A stretch of 64,000 nucleotides of DNA from Candidatus Peribacteria bacterium. Lineage in GTDB: Bacteria > Patescibacteriota > Gracilibacteria > Peribacterales > Peribacteraceae. Below are positions 24,969-34,572 of the stretch, one piece after another. Location of the stretch: assembly GCA_023245765.1 (NCBI GenBank), contig JAHFJP010000001.1:23664-87663 (forward strand), read 5' to 3'. Within the stretch, counting starts at the first letter, position 1. Each line of letters begins with the position of its first letter. Position numbers and translations under genes: made by a program. Under the pieces are notes generated by a model. That model worked only from the letters and a program-made list of their open reading frames with translations, was not told the DNA's origin and ran no database searches.

Positions 24969-26246
24969 ATGTCTGCAATCAAGACTCTTCATGCGCGTCA
25001 GATATTAGATTCGCGGGGCACACCGACGGTTGAGGTGGATTGCCTGCTTGATGACGGCTCCTTCGGGCGTGCCGCAGTTCCGTCGGGTGCATCCACCGGC
25101 AGTCATGAGGCGCTGGAACTGCGGGACGGCAACAAGAAGGTCTACAACGGCAAGTCGGTGAGTAAGGCTGTTTCCAACGTCAATGACATCATCGCCAAGA
25201 AATTGAAAGGAACGCCGGTGTCGGATCAACGCACGCTGGATCAGATCATGATCGATCTCGACGGTGCGCCGAACAAATCCAGGCTGGGTGCAAATGCTAT
25301 TCTCGCAGTCTCGATGGCGGTCTGTCGTGCCCGGGCGGTGTCGGAGAAGGCACCGCTCTGGAAGTCGCTCGCAGATCAATTCGATGTGAAGCTCGAGAAG
25401 GACGTGAAGCTGCCCGTTCCGCTCATGAACGTGCTCAACGGTGGCGCCCATGCGGATTCGGGCCTCAGCTTCCAGGAATTCATGATCGTTCCAGTTGATT
25501 TTCCGTCATTTGCCGAAGCCCTCCGTGCCGGTGCCGAGGTGTTCTACGCGCTCAAGGACATGCTCAAGAAGTTCCAGTACGTGATCGCCGTGGGGGACGA
25601 AGGGGGATTCGCTCCGCACGTGGCCGATGCCGATCATGCGTTCTCGATCCTCACACACGCGATCGAGGATGCCGGTTACGCAGGCAAGGTCAAACTCGCG
25701 ATCGACTGCGCCGCGTCGGAGTTCTACAACGATGGAAAATACATCGCGGACCGCAAAACATTCACCTCTGCACAGCTGACGGACTATTACGCGCATCTGG
25801 CCGAGAAGTATCCGATCGTCAGCATTGAAGACAGCCATGCGGAAGATGACTGGGACGGTTTCATTCTGATGCAGAAAAAGATGGGGAAGGGGATGCAGCT
25901 TGTCGGCGACGATCTCTTTGTGACCAACACGCAGCGCATCACCGATGGCATCAAGAAGAACGCGGCCAATGCCGTCCTCATCAAGCTGAACCAGATCGGC
26001 ACGGTCAGTGAAACGGCCGATGCGATCCAAATGTCGCAGAAGAACGGCTGGAACAGCATCGCGAGCCACCGCAGCGGCGAAACCGAAGACACCTTCATCG
26101 CCCACCTCGCGGTCGGCCTCCAGACCGGACAGATTAAGACCGGCTCCCTGAGCCGCACCGACCGGATCTGCAAATACAACGAGCTGCTCAGGATTGAAGA
26201 AGAACTCGGTAAAAAGGCTGTCTACAAGAGTCCTTTCGGAGTATGA
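24969..26246 (+). CDS. eno: enolase
   Basis: 425 aa from ATG 24969, which gives the family start AIKTLHARQILDSRGTPTVEVD; a GTG at 24948 is rejected. Catalytic and metal residues are present: GDEGGFAP, SIEDSHAEDDWDG, VGDDLFVTN, IKLNQIGTVSET and SHRSGETEDTFI. It interconverts 2-phosphoglycerate and phosphoenolpyruvate in lower glycolysis; pgk is also in this window. TATGAT lies exactly 6 nt before the ATG, predicting a leaderless mRNA. A GAAAAGTG-type tandem repeat (24921-24950) precedes it. Confidence 0.97.
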   Translation: MSAIKTLHARQILDSRGTPTVEVDCLLDDGSFGRAAVPSGASTGSHEALELRDGNKKVYNGKSVSKAVSNVNDIIAKKLKGTPVSDQRTLDQIMIDLDGAPNKSRLGANAILAVSMAVCRARAVSEKAPLWKSLADQFDVKLEKDVKLPVPLMNVLNGGAHADSGLSFQEFMIVPVDFPSFAEALRAGAEVFYALKDMLKKFQYVIAVGDEGGFAPHVADADHAFSILTHAIEDAGYAGKVKLAIDCAASEFYNDGKYIADRKTFTSAQLTDYYAHLAEKYPIVSIEDSHAEDDWDGFILMQKKMGKGMQLVGDDLFVTNTQRITDGIKKNAANAVLIKLNQIGTVSETADAIQMSQKNGWNSIASHRSGETEDTFIAHLAVGLQTGQIKTGSLSRTDRICKYNELLRIEEELGKKAVYKSPFGV

Positions 26247-26253
26247 TGTGGAT

Positions 26254-26511
26254 ATGAAGAAGAAGCGCTTCGTTAGCAGGAAGAACCAGCCAGCACGCTC
26301 TCTGCCCGTTCTTATCGAACGAGACGAGGGAGGGATGTACATCGTTGAATGTCCCATTCTCTCAGGGTGTTATTCGCAGGGAAAAACACTTGATGACGCA
26401 CTGAAGAATATCCAGGAAGTCATTGCACTTGTGAGCGAAGAAGAGCCGAATCGGGCTATTCTCCGCGATTACCTGCCACGTGAAATCAGCTTCCATACGA
26501 TCACGATCTGA
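26254..26511 (+). CDS. hicB: HicB-family antitoxin
   Basis: 85 aa from ATG 26254. The HicB-type RNase-H-like partial fold is visible: LPVLIERDEGGMYIVECPILSGCYSQGKTLDDALKN is the diagnostic stretch (given here only as a landmark, residues about 14-50). TATGAT (26242-26247) overlaps the eno stop codon and ends 6 nt before the ATG, so this pair has its own promoter. hicA follows after 2 nt. The HicB-first order is the less usual one. Confidence 0.82.
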   Translation: MKKKRFVSRKNQPARSLPVLIERDEGGMYIVECPILSGCYSQGKTLDDALKNIQEVIALVSEEEPNRAILRDYLPREISFHTITI

Positions 26512-26513
26512 GA

Positions 26514-26741
26514 ATGACAATCTTTCCCATCGTTTCCGGACGGGAAGCGGTGAAGTGTTTTCTGCGTCTCGGATATGTTCTTGTGAGGCAACGCGGGAGT
26601 CACATGCGTTTAACTCATCCTTCGGATAGGAACAGGAAGTCTCTCACTATTCCCGATCACCGAGAGTTGGGAAAAGGACTGCTCAGAAAGTTGCTGCGTG
26701 ACGCTCAGATCACTGTCGATGATTTTTTGAAGTTGCTGTAA
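26514..26741 (+). CDS. hicA: HicA-family mRNA-interferase toxin
   Basis: 75 aa, dsRBD-like fold. The catalytic His is in RQRGSHMRLTHP, followed by KSLTIPDHRELGKGLLRKLLRDAQI, typical of HicA/YcfA toxins that cleave mRNA. It lies 2 nt after hicB. Its last 32 nt overlap the end of the convergent minus-strand gene at 26710. Confidence 0.88.
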   Translation: MTIFPIVSGREAVKCFLRLGYVLVRQRGSHMRLTHPSDRNRKSLTIPDHRELGKGLLRKLLRDAQITVDDFLKLL

Positions 26742-26979
26742 TCCAGAACCGTTTCAACCACGGCAGCGTCAGCGTCGAGAAGACGTACGAGATCGTTGGA
26801 ATGAGTGAGAGCAACAGAAAACGTTCTTCACCAATCAGCCAGAGCAGGAGTACTGCGGTGAGGTACGTCAGCAGAGCGAGAAAAGCCCGCCGCGTGAAAC
26901 TGACCTCCCACGCTTTCTCCGCTTCGACGCGACGATTTCGTTCAAGAATCAATTCCAGTGACCGTTCAAGATTTGTCAT
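26710..26979 (-). CDS. small two-TM protein
   Basis: 89 aa from ATG 26979 (MTNLERSLELILERN). An amphipathic N-terminal helix precedes two membrane segments (FLALLTYLTAVLLLWLI and FLLLSLIPTISYVFSTL), with a short basic C-terminus. The layout resembles small 2TM-domain proteins. It is convergent with hicA and overlaps it by 32 nt. Confidence 0.55.
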   Translation of the reverse strand: MTNLERSLELILERNRRVEAEKAWEVSFTRRAFLALLTYLTAVLLLWLIGEERFLLLSLIPTISYVFSTLTLPWLKRFWITATSKNHRQ

Positions 26980-27000
26980 ACAAGTTATGAATGAATTTCG

Positions 27001-27038
27001 TGGCCCCGCACAACTCGCTGCGCTCGTATGCGGGGCCA
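27001..27038. repeat. GC-rich hairpin (REP-like)
   Basis: Perfect 10-bp arms TGGCCCCGCA/TGCGGGGCCA; the loop contains ACTCGCTGCGCTCG, nearly the same loop as in the hairpin at 5372. It lies downstream of tRNA-Pro on the minus strand and may end that transcript. Confidence 0.5.
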
Positions 27039-27094
27039 AAGATCTTCGGCTTCACGCTTCGCCCTTCGGGCTCGCGTTCAGCTCGAATTCACTT

Positions 27095-27171
27095 TGGTCG
27101 GGACGACAGGACTTGAACCTGCGACCTCATGCACCCCATGCATGCGCTCTAGCCAACTGAGCTACGTCCCG
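27095..27171 (-). tRNA. tRNA-Pro (GGG)
   Basis: On the minus strand, acceptor CGGGACG/CGTCCCG, anticodon stem CATGC/GCATG with loop ATGGGGT (anticodon GGG), T arm CAGG-TTCAAGT-CCTG, CCA encoded at 27097-27095. TAGGAT, 10 nt upstream of the 5' end (27185-27180), is the likely -10 box. Confidence 0.95.
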
Positions 27172-27291
27172 ATTGTGAAGGATCCTACAGCATGCATGAA
27201 CGGCGTGACAGCCGCTCCCGTTTGTCAAAATATCCAGCTTTAGACCATTGAATTCCGAGGGTCGCGAGACTAGACTGGGCCATCAAAATTT

Positions 27292-28860
27292 ATGGGGAAA
27301 CCCCCTCCATCCACATCTTCCATTGAATCAACGCTCCAGGCTCTCCGCGAAGCCATCTGGTCGCGGCGACCGATCCTGGGGGATATCATGCGTAAGCACG
27401 GCGACATGCAGCTGTTTGAGTACGCGCAGGACTTCATGGACGTCAACGACGCGCCCGTTCTTGACCCGTACAAGCCTGAGATCATCGATACGCTGTGTGA
27501 TTTGATCGGTCAGCGTTTGGGGCCGGATGTGGCAACTCGCGCCCGAAAGCAGCTCAAGAAATTCGCCCTCGTCTCCACCGCCGATCACCATTCCACGATC
27601 GATCATCCGTTCTGGGTGAACGCCAACATTATTTCGGGTCTGCCGTTCCTCGAGAAGCCCGATCCCGATGTGTTCTCGCTCGTCGTGCTGTCGTTTGCCA
27701 GTGTCTCGCTAAACAATGCGTCGGGATTCGCACGGGGAATTCTCTTCCATGGCGGCATGGGCAATTCCAGCAATCTCATCCGCCTGCCGGTGCTGCCGGA
27801 TAAGGAGAAGATGGGAATCGTGTACAGCAGCCGTGCATTCACGCGTGAGGATCTTGACCGCGCGCAGCAGTCACTGCACGAAAAGGAGAGGGCAGGGGAG
27901 ATCACGCCGCAACGTCGCGCGGGGATCGCGGGATTTCTGGAGGACTATTACGGAGCCAAAGACGTCCTCGATTCTCCCGATCTTTCCACGCAGATCACCA
28001 AGATCAACTTCCGTTTCTGGCCCAAGCTCTTCCATCCGGCTAAAGGCGAAGAGCCCGGACGGCGCATGCTCGATCTGATTTACTTCGAGATCGAGACGCT
28101 CGTGACCGAACTGCTGCTGCGTCGTCACCTGACGGAGAATACACTGATCAACCGGCTGCTGTTCCGCGATGACTACCGCAAGCTTGTCCTGGAGTGTTTC
28201 GACGGCATCGCCGGCGCGTTTTCTCACAAGAAAGGATGGGGGACCTACATGTTCTGGGCGATCGATGCCAATCACCACCGTGTGCGTTTGGAGCTCGACG
28301 GAAACAGGCTGGTCTCCAAAACCCAGCCGGATCTCTCGGTCGACTTTACCCCGGATGCGATTGCGCAGGCGCTCAAAGACCGTCGCATCTATCCGAGCAT
28401 GCTCCTCTGCTACATCATGGTGTCGCTCTACTACGGCATGAAGTGCCTGGGCGGGTTTTGCCAGGTGCATGATCTGACAGTGACGAAGGAGGCGTGGGGC
28501 AAGATGCTCCGAGCGGTCGGCGAGAGCAAAGAAGCCGATGCGCTGACGCCGATCCAGACCAAAGAGCTCGGCGGCGACGGTATGGTGCTCGCGTACTCGC
28601 GCTCGGCATCGGGCACGGAAATGTTCCCCGCGACGGGCATCGACATGTACCTGAGCGAAAAAGATACGGGTGTGGAGAAGTACCTCAACCGGTCAAAGGA
28701 AGTGACGATGCAGGAGATGATGAATCCGATGCTGCCCGAGATGTATACGGTGCTCTTTACCGCCGATGAGCGCGATCCCGAACTTCTCAAAATCTCCCCG
28801 GAGGCGATCCTGCGGGAAACGGGTCTGCAGGAGAAACTCGCTGCGGAGGCGAGGAAGTGA
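27292..28860 (+). CDS. conserved-looking hypothetical protein, 522 aa
   Basis: No family recognised. Soluble, no signal peptide. Possible active-site stretches are VSTADHHSTIDHPFW (residues about 95-110, four His and two Asp), ILFHGGMGNSSNL (about 155) and ELGGDGMVLAY (about 424). The His/Asp cluster looks like a metal or phosphate site, but this is inference. The start is ATG 27292; TAGACT at 27271-27276 gives a leader of about 8 nt. The two genes downstream are on the opposite strand. Confidence 0.65.
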   Translation: MGKPPPSTSSIESTLQALREAIWSRRPILGDIMRKHGDMQLFEYAQDFMDVNDAPVLDPYKPEIIDTLCDLIGQRLGPDVATRARKQLKKFALVSTADHHSTIDHPFWVNANIISGLPFLEKPDPDVFSLVVLSFASVSLNNASGFARGILFHGGMGNSSNLIRLPVLPDKEKMGIVYSSRAFTREDLDRAQQSLHEKERAGEITPQRRAGIAGFLEDYYGAKDVLDSPDLSTQITKINFRFWPKLFHPAKGEEPGRRMLDLIYFEIETLVTELLLRRHLTENTLINRLLFRDDYRKLVLECFDGIAGAFSHKKGWGTYMFWAIDANHHRVRLELDGNRLVSKTQPDLSVDFTPDAIAQALKDRRIYPSMLLCYIMVSLYYGMKCLGGFCQVHDLTVTKEAWGKMLRAVGESKEADALTPIQTKELGGDGMVLAYSRSASGTEMFPATGIDMYLSEKDTGVEKYLNRSKEVTMQEMMNPMLPEMYTVLFTADERDPELLKISPEAILRETGLQEKLAAEARK

Positions 28861-28869
28861 TGACGGTGT

Positions 28870-29148
28870 CTATCCCACGAGTTCCTCCGTATCCGGATAG
28901 ATTGTTGACCGGTGGCCGAACAATTCAATACGAACGACGTTTTCCATGATTCTGTACACGACGCGGTATTCACCAACCCGCAGACTCCATAGTCCGTGCA
29001 GAGGATGGCGCAGGGGTTTTCCGAATAGAGATGGCTCTCTTGTGAGTTTCTCTTCAATCATGAGGCGAATGCGCTCTTTCACATTGTTCGGCAAACGCCG
29101 GAATTTTTTCCAGTCGATGTTCGGCCCGTATTCAATGTGATAGGTCAT
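28870..29148 (-). CDS. RelE/ParE-superfamily toxin
   Basis: 92 aa. RelE-type layout: an N-terminal strand, helices with LPNNVKERIRLMIEEKL, the GKPLRHPLHGLWSLRVGEYRVVYRI core and a final beta strand with IELFGHRS. It likely acts as a ribosome-dependent endonuclease or a gyrase poison; the RVGEYRVVYRI motif favours RelE. Its start overlaps the antitoxin stop by 4 nt (29145-29148). Confidence 0.85.
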   Translation of the reverse strand: MTYHIEYGPNIDWKKFRRLPNNVKERIRLMIEEKLTREPSLFGKPLRHPLHGLWSLRVGEYRVVYRIMENVVRIELFGHRSTIYPDTEELVG

Positions 29149-29375
29149 GAAACCTTCTTCCAGAACTCCTCATGAGATATATATTTTCCTCCTTTCGCTA
29201 TGCGCTCAGCGGCTATAGTTGCGAAGTAATCGTCCTCCGCGAGTTCCAGAGCGTTCTCGATCAATTGAAGGGCTTTTTCCGATTGAGACATCTCATCCCG
29301 AACGGCGATCTTCTGGAGATAGACCGCGATGTGTTTCGGCAATGTGAGATTGAGCCTCTTCTTCTTTGTCGGCAT
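29145..29375 (-). CDS. ribbon-helix-helix antitoxin
   Basis: 76 aa. The N-terminal RRLNLTLP-like strand (KKRLNLTLPKHIAVYLQKIA) and the following two helices form a ribbon-helix-helix DNA-binding unit; the acidic C-terminal half should bind the toxin. The -10 TACACT (29387-29382) lies exactly 6 nt before the ATG, and an operator palindrome overlaps it. Confidence 0.82.
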   Translation of the reverse strand: MPTKKKRLNLTLPKHIAVYLQKIAVRDEMSQSEKALQLIENALELAEDDYFATIAAERIAKGGKYISHEEFWKKVS

Positions 29376-29381
29376 GTATTT

Positions 29382-29401
29382 AGTGTAACACTGGTGTTAC
29401 A
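29382..29401 (-). promoter_or_regulatory. promoter/operator of the RHH-RelE pair
   Basis: Inverted repeat TGTAACAC-TG-GTGTTACA (29384-29401) overlaps the minus-strand -10 box TACACT (29387-29382), the right place for autorepression by the RHH antitoxin. A weak -35 TTGCGC lies 18 nt further upstream. Confidence 0.7.
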
Positions 29402-29484
29402 CCTTGCGCAAGGCGGATGCTATCAAAATCTTCCTTGTCCTTTGGCTAAGATTCTGCTTCCATAATCGCTATTTGGCATGGTAC

Positions 29485-29513
29485 TTGCATATTTAATTAA
29501 ATTATGTTATAGT
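29485..29513 (+). promoter_or_regulatory. promoter of the DHH phosphoesterase gene
   Basis: TTGCAT (29485-29490), a 17-nt AT-rich spacer and TATAGT (29508-29513). The leader to ATG 29561 would be about 40 nt, unusually long for this window. The spacer closely resembles that of the promoter at 39621. Confidence 0.65.
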
Positions 29514-29560
29514 ATTCAGTTCGCTAACGCTCACTGCTAACCGTCCTTCCTATCTAGTCC

Positions 29561-30913
29561 ATGAGCCTCAATCCCAAAGATCTATCGGCCGCAACGGGTG
29601 CGATCAATGAGCATCAGCGTCTGCTCGTGATCCCCCACGCGAACGTCGACCCCGACGGGCTGAGTTCGGCGCTTTCGTGCTACCAGATGTTCAAAAGCAT
29701 CGGGAAAGACGTCACCGTGATCTGCCCCGATACGCCGCCGGAGTCACTGCGGTTCCTCCCCGGCTTCGAAAAGCTCGAAGGCGAGATCGCCGAGAGCCAG
29801 AACTTCGTCGTGACGATCAATCTGGAGGACGGCGTGGAGGTCGATAAGCTCCGCTACACCGTCGAAGATCACAAGGTGAACATCATCGTGGTGCCGAAGA
29901 AAGGGAAGATCGGCAGTCGCGCCGTCACGTTTGCCGAAGGACCGCGTCACTACGATCTCATCGTCATGGTCGATACCGCCGATCTCGCGTTGCTTGGGAG
30001 CCTCCACACCGATCACATGGATCTCTTTTCACAGGTCCCCATCCTCAATATTGATCATCACATCAGCAACATGCGCTACGGTCAGCTGCATTTGATCGAC
30101 CCCACCGCGGCCTCGGCCACCGAAGTCCTCTACAACTGGTTCCTCCAGGTGCCCGACTGGGCCGGGAAGATCACGCCGGATATCGCCACGCTGCTACTCA
30201 CCGGGCTTATCACGGATACAAGAAGTTTCCAGAACCCCAATACCACGCCGCGGTCACTGGAAGTCGCCGCCGAACTCCTGGAGCGCGGTGCCCGTCAGCA
30301 GGAAATCATCCAGCACATCTACAAAACGAAGCCGCTCAGTACTCTCAAGATCTGGGGCCGTGCTCTCAACCGCATCCAGATGGACGCCCAGGCGGGCATC
30401 GTGTGGTCGAGCATCAGCCGCGAAGATCTGCAGGAGATGGAAGCATCGTCCAAGGAAACCCATGGCATTCTCGACGAACTGATCTCGACGATTCCGAATG
30501 CCGATATCCATGTGCTCTTCACGGAGGTCGAAGAGGGCGGGCTCAAAGCGAGCATGCGCAGTTCCGCGATGATCGACTGTTCACGCCTCGCTGCCGAAAC
30601 GTACGGGGGCGGCGGACACCCGAGAGCGTCGGGATTCCGCGTCAAGAACTACGACAACTTCCAGCTGCAGGTCCTGGAGTCGGTCAAGAAACTGAAGGAG
30701 GGGATGGTGAGGCAGCGGAGGGAGGGAGATGAGCCACGAGTGGTGCGGGCGGTCGTGACTCCTCAGGCGACGAAAGGAACCAAGGCAACCGAGGGGACCA
30801 AGGTGTCCGAGGCGCCCAAAAAGAAGCACAAAGGAAAAGATGTTGTTCGCGGTCTTCAGAATGGCAAAGACAACGGAGGTGGAACGGATATCGTTGGAAA
30901 AATCACGCAATAA
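29561..30913 (+). CDS. nrnA: DHH/DHHA1 phosphoesterase, NrnA-like
   Basis: 450 aa. Metal motifs of the DHH family: IPHANVDPDGLSSAL (residues about 24-38), VMVDTADL (about 136), ILNIDHHISN (about 163) and GLITDTRSF (about 215). The C-terminal DHHA1 part has GGGGHPRASGF near 350. NrnA-type enzymes degrade nanoRNA and dephosphorylate pAp; cyclic-di-AMP breakdown is another family activity. The last about 80 residues are a low-complexity Lys/Thr/Glu tail whose codons form the left arm of a 9-nt tandem repeat, so the tail may derive from that repeat. Confidence 0.85.
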   Translation: MSLNPKDLSAATGAINEHQRLLVIPHANVDPDGLSSALSCYQMFKSIGKDVTVICPDTPPESLRFLPGFEKLEGEIAESQNFVVTINLEDGVEVDKLRYTVEDHKVNIIVVPKKGKIGSRAVTFAEGPRHYDLIVMVDTADLALLGSLHTDHMDLFSQVPILNIDHHISNMRYGQLHLIDPTAASATEVLYNWFLQVPDWAGKITPDIATLLLTGLITDTRSFQNPNTTPRSLEVAAELLERGARQQEIIQHIYKTKPLSTLKIWGRALNRIQMDAQAGIVWSSISREDLQEMEASSKETHGILDELISTIPNADIHVLFTEVEEGGLKASMRSSAMIDCSRLAAETYGGGGHPRASGFRVKNYDNFQLQVLESVKKLKEGMVRQRREGDEPRVVRAVVTPQATKGTKATEGTKVSEAPKKKHKGKDVVRGLQNGKDNGGGTDIVGKITQ

Positions 30914-30985
30914 CCTCGGCCCGCCCATATCGAACAACGTTCGGTCAGGTCACCTCGGCACCGTCGGTCCCCTCGGTGCCCTTTC
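30764..30985. repeat. 9-nt-unit inverted repeat spanning the nrnA 3' end
   Basis: Left arm inside the coding sequence (units such as GGAACCAAG, GCAACCGAG, GGGACCAAG, about 30770-30815). The complementary right arm (CTCGGCACC, GTCGGTCCC, CTCGGTGCC, about 30953-30982) lies after the stop, before infB. The long loop contains the last codons. Confidence 0.6.
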
Positions 30986-31040
30986 ATGCGCCCGGAATAC
31001 CTGATAGAGTTCTTCCGGTCATTATCTCAATCCGTATCCC

Positions 31041-33323
31041 ATGCGCCTCGTCCAAGTCGCAAAAATCTTAGGCATGACAGGACAGGAACTCCGCCACGAG
31101 CTCACGCAGGTGAACTTCGGCGTCAAGCCGACGGACCGTGAGGTGCCCGAGTCGCTCGCCAAGGGCATCATCCGGTTTGTCGCACAGAAGAAGGGCCTCA
31201 CGATTGATCTGGAGAATATCGGTCTGATGAAGGATGACGGTGAGGAGGAATCGTCCGATGAATCGTCCGCGTCCGCCCAGGAGGCTGCGCCAGCCCAGGC
31301 GGCAGCAGCTCAGCCCGCGGCGCCCACCGGTGTTGCTCCCCGCACGGGAGGCGGTGACAGCTTCACCGTCATGCGCAAGCTGACGCTGGAAGACGTTCCC
31401 AAGGAAGCGATTGCGCGGCAGGAGCAGCAGCTGAAGAAGCTCACCAAAGAGGAGCGCGAAGAGCAGGCACGTGAGCAGCGCAAGACGGCCGCGCTCGCAC
31501 GATCAAAAACCTCTGCGGCGCAGCGCGACCAGGAACAGATCAAGAGCAAGGAAGGTCCGGTGACGATTCCCGACATGATCACGGTAAAGGAGCTCAGCGA
31601 AAAAATGGGCGTTCAAGTTCCCAAGGTCATCGCGGCGCTCATGAAGAACGGCGTGATGGCGACGATCACGCAATCGATCGATTTCGATACGGCGGCGATT
31701 GTCGCAACCGAGCTCGGCGTCACGTTGGAGCGTGAGGAGCGCAGCGCCACGGCCGAGCAATTGATTGCGCGCAACCTCAAGGAACTCATCAAGGATGACC
31801 AGGAGAACTTGAGCCCACGCCCGCCCATCGTCGTGGTGATGGGCCATGTCGATCACGGAAAAACCGCGCTCCTCGATGCCATCCGCTCAACCGACGTCGT
31901 CTCGCAGGAGGCCGGCGGCATCACCCAGCACATCGGCGCGTATCAGGTGGAGCACGAATCGTCCCTCGTCGGCCGCCGCGCGATCACGTTCCTCGATACG
32001 CCGGGCCACGAAGCGTTTACCGCAATGCGCGCACGGGGGGCCCAGGTGACCGACATCGTCATTCTGGTTGTTTCCGCGGAGGAAGGCGTCAAGCCGACGA
32101 CGATCGAAGCCATCGACCATGCCAAGGACGCCGGCGTGCCGATCCTCGTCGCGCTCACAAAGATCGACAAGGAACGGGCCGATCTCGATCGTGTCAAAGG
32201 CGAACTGGCCGCGCACGAGCTCCAGCCGGAGGAATGGGGCGGCAAGACGCCGATGGTGCCGTGTTCGGCGGTCACCAAACAGGGCATTCCCGATCTGCTC
32301 GATCATCTGCTGCTCATGGCTGACGAACTCAAGCTCACCGCAAATCCCAATCGCTCGGCTATCGCAACCGTCATCGAAAGTCATCTGGATACCTCCATGG
32401 GGCCGCTCGCGACGGTGATCGTGAATACCGGGACGCTGCGTGTGGGTGATATTTGCGTCTGCGGCAAGATCACGGGGAGAGTGAAAGCACTGATCGACGC
32501 GCATGGAAAACGGCTCAACGAAGTTCGCCCTTCCGGTGCCGCGCGGATGTCAGGGCTCGAGAGTGTGCCGACCGTCGGCGATATTCTGCAGATCGTCGCA
32601 TCCGACCGGGAAGCGCGTGGGCTCCAGGAAGCGTTCAGCGAGCATGCGGGCCGGGTGCAGAAGCACACCTTCGCCGATCTCGTCTCGCGCCTGAGTGCCG
32701 GCAAACTCAAGCAGCTCAAAGTCGTGCTCAAAGTCGATACCCAGGGCTCTCTTGAGGCCATCAAAGAAGCGCTCAGCAAGCTCGCCACGCCGGACCGCGA
32801 TGTCACGGTGAAAGTGATTCACGGAGCGATCGGCGCCGTCTCCGAGAGTGATGTGATGATGGCCTCGGCGAGCGAAGGCATCGTCCTCTCGTTCCACGTA
32901 CCCGTGCCGCCGGACGTCAACCGCACCGCCGAACGCGAGGGCGTCAAAATCCGCCAGTATGAGATCCTCTACGAAATGCTCGACGAGGTCGAAAAACTCC
33001 TCAAGGGCCTGGTCGAACCGGTGGAAGAAGAGAAGATCCTCGGCCATCTGGAGGTCCGCGGTATCTTCCTCAACAAGAAGAGCGAGCAGATCATCGGCGG
33101 CAAGGTGACCGACGGCATCCTCAAGCGCGTGACGTTTCGGCTCATCAGAGAAGAGGCAGTGGTCGGCACCGGCCGCATCACCTCGCTCAAGCACGTCGAC
33201 AAAGACATCAAGGAAGCCAAAGAGGGCCAGGAGTGCGGCATGCGTGTCGAAAGCACCGTCCCCGTGCAGGAGGGGGATAGATTGGAGGCGTACGTGCGAG
33301 AGCTCAAGCGCAAAGAGGAGTAA
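31041..33323 (+). CDS. infB: translation initiation factor IF-2
   Basis: 760 aa. An IF2_N-type unit at the start ([18 protein letters not shown]), an Ala/Pro/Gln-rich linker (about 70-115), a second IF2_N unit ([25 protein letters not shown]), then the GTPase domain with G1 GHVDHGKT (about 274), G3 DTPGH and G4 TKID. Domain IV at the C-terminus should bind fMet-tRNA. Placed after the nrnA-like gene; in many bacteria infB, rbfA and DHH genes cluster. No Shine-Dalgarno or clear -10 box sits directly at the ATG. Confidence 0.96.
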   Translation: MRLVQVAKILGMTGQELRHELTQVNFGVKPTDREVPESLAKGIIRFVAQKKGLTIDLENIGLMKDDGEEESSDESSASAQEAAPAQAAAAQPAAPTGVAPRTGGGDSFTVMRKLTLEDVPKEAIARQEQQLKKLTKEEREEQAREQRKTAALARSKTSAAQRDQEQIKSKEGPVTIPDMITVKELSEKMGVQVPKVIAALMKNGVMATITQSIDFDTAAIVATELGVTLEREERSATAEQLIARNLKELIKDDQENLSPRPPIVVVMGHVDHGKTALLDAIRSTDVVSQEAGGITQHIGAYQVEHESSLVGRRAITFLDTPGHEAFTAMRARGAQVTDIVILVVSAEEGVKPTTIEAIDHAKDAGVPILVALTKIDKERADLDRVKGELAAHELQPEEWGGKTPMVPCSAVTKQGIPDLLDHLLLMADELKLTANPNRSAIATVIESHLDTSMGPLATVIVNTGTLRVGDICVCGKITGRVKALIDAHGKRLNEVRPSGAARMSGLESVPTVGDILQIVASDREARGLQEAFSEHAGRVQKHTFADLVSRLSAGKLKQLKVVLKVDTQGSLEAIKEALSKLATPDRDVTVKVIHGAIGAVSESDVMMASASEGIVLSFHVPVPPDVNRTAEREGVKIRQYEILYEMLDEVEKLLKGLVEPVEEEKILGHLEVRGIFLNKKSEQIIGGKVTDGILKRVTFRLIREEAVVGTGRITSLKHVDKDIKEAKEGQECGMRVESTVPVQEGDRLEAYVRELKRKEE

Positions 33324-33363
33324 CCAGCGCACGTCTTCGACGTGCGGTGAATGACATCATTTT

Positions 33364-34539
33364 TCAGACAACCGTCACCCCCGGTCGCGGTACGGGCGCT
33401 CCACCCGGCCCCGGCGGTCCCTGAATGTGCCCCAGCACTGCGCGCTGGGCAAAGGGCATCGTTGCATGATTGAGTTCATTGGCGAAGTTCCGAAAATCCG
33501 TGCCGAGGCCACCGTCGGTATCGAGCATCTCCTGGATGCGCGGCTGAATCCTCGACGGTGCGAATCCGAGGATCGCCGCATGCTGGTCTTTGAGCTGCTG
33601 TTCATCGCGATTGCGGTGCGTGGGGTTGAGGTGATTGCTCCCGTTCATGTAGGCGAGCAGGAGCTGATTATTATCTCGGCGTGCCTCGTAGTAGTCACGG
33701 ACGAAGGCCATCCAGTCGGGTCCACGAATGTTGTAGCGGTTACGCAGATCGCGAAACGCGGTTCCCCGGAGGAAGTCCAGCTGGGTACCGATGCGGTCTG
33801 CTCCGCTCTGCGTGAGCCGGTCGTAGCCCATGATTGCCGCCGTCGCGACGCCGTAGGCCAATGGAAGCGTCCAGTTCGCTTCCTCGTCCTTCGCAAAGAA
33901 CGCGAGGAGGCTCGTGCCGATCACGCCGGCCGCTCCGGCAATAGCAAGGCCCGTCTGGAGGAGCTGCCCCTCGCGCGTGCGGCCCGTGGGCTGGCTCGTT
34001 TCGTAGACGGGATCGGGCATAATCAGCGACGGATGTGGCGGCTCCACTGCCTGTGCGTACGCAGAAAACACGTTTTCAATGTTCGTGACAGCGGTCGCAA
34101 ACCCCGCATCTTCCGGAGAATTGCGCGACGCGTTTGCGAGTGTGCGTAGTTGCTGTAGCTCCGGCCGGATGCTCCTGGTGAGTCGTACCATTGCGACGGG
34201 ATCGCCGGTACTTTCCGTGGGGGGCGTGGTCGAACGATCGCGAACCGTGCGCTCCGCGGCGCGCTTGAGTCCACTCAGGTGATTCGTCCATCGCATCTGG
34301 ACGGTCGGTTCCAGCTGGCCGAGCGTTCCTTCGGCAATGGCGAGGCTGGCGGCAAGCTGCGGATTGGCCATGCGCTTCTGTGCGCCGGTGATCCAGTCTC
34401 GGAGTGTTTTCTCCATCCGTTGCAGCTCAATCTCGGATTGCATGCCTGCAAGCTTGTTGCGGGTCTCGCTGCGGATCGCACGCATTTTGACTCCCTCCTG
34501 GAAGTTCTGTTTATCCGGTGATTGTCCAAGACCGCTCAT
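33364..34539 (-). CDS. hypothetical protein with central membrane hairpin
   Basis: 391 aa. The N-terminal 180 residues are helical and charged (coiled-coil-like). A hydrophobic pair follows (TGLAIAGAAGVIGTSLLAFF and LPLAYGVATAAIMGY, about 205-250), then a soluble C-terminal domain ending in a Pro/Gly-rich tail. It lies 33 nt downstream of the secretion-like protein gene on the same strand, so probably the same operon and machine. No family recognised. Confidence 0.6.
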   Translation of the reverse strand: MSGLGQSPDKQNFQEGVKMRAIRSETRNKLAGMQSEIELQRMEKTLRDWITGAQKRMANPQLAASLAIAEGTLGQLEPTVQMRWTNHLSGLKRAAERTVRDRSTTPPTESTGDPVAMVRLTRSIRPELQQLRTLANASRNSPEDAGFATAVTNIENVFSAYAQAVEPPHPSLIMPDPVYETSQPTGRTREGQLLQTGLAIAGAAGVIGTSLLAFFAKDEEANWTLPLAYGVATAAIMGYDRLTQSGADRIGTQLDFLRGTAFRDLRNRYNIRGPDWMAFVRDYYEARRDNNQLLLAYMNGSNHLNPTHRNRDEQQLKDQHAAILGFAPSRIQPRIQEMLDTDGGLGTDFRNFANELNHATMPFAQRAVLGHIQGPPGPGGAPVPRPGVTVV

Positions 34540-34572
34540 AGGGGAGATGAATTAGGAAGAATCAAAAGTGCA

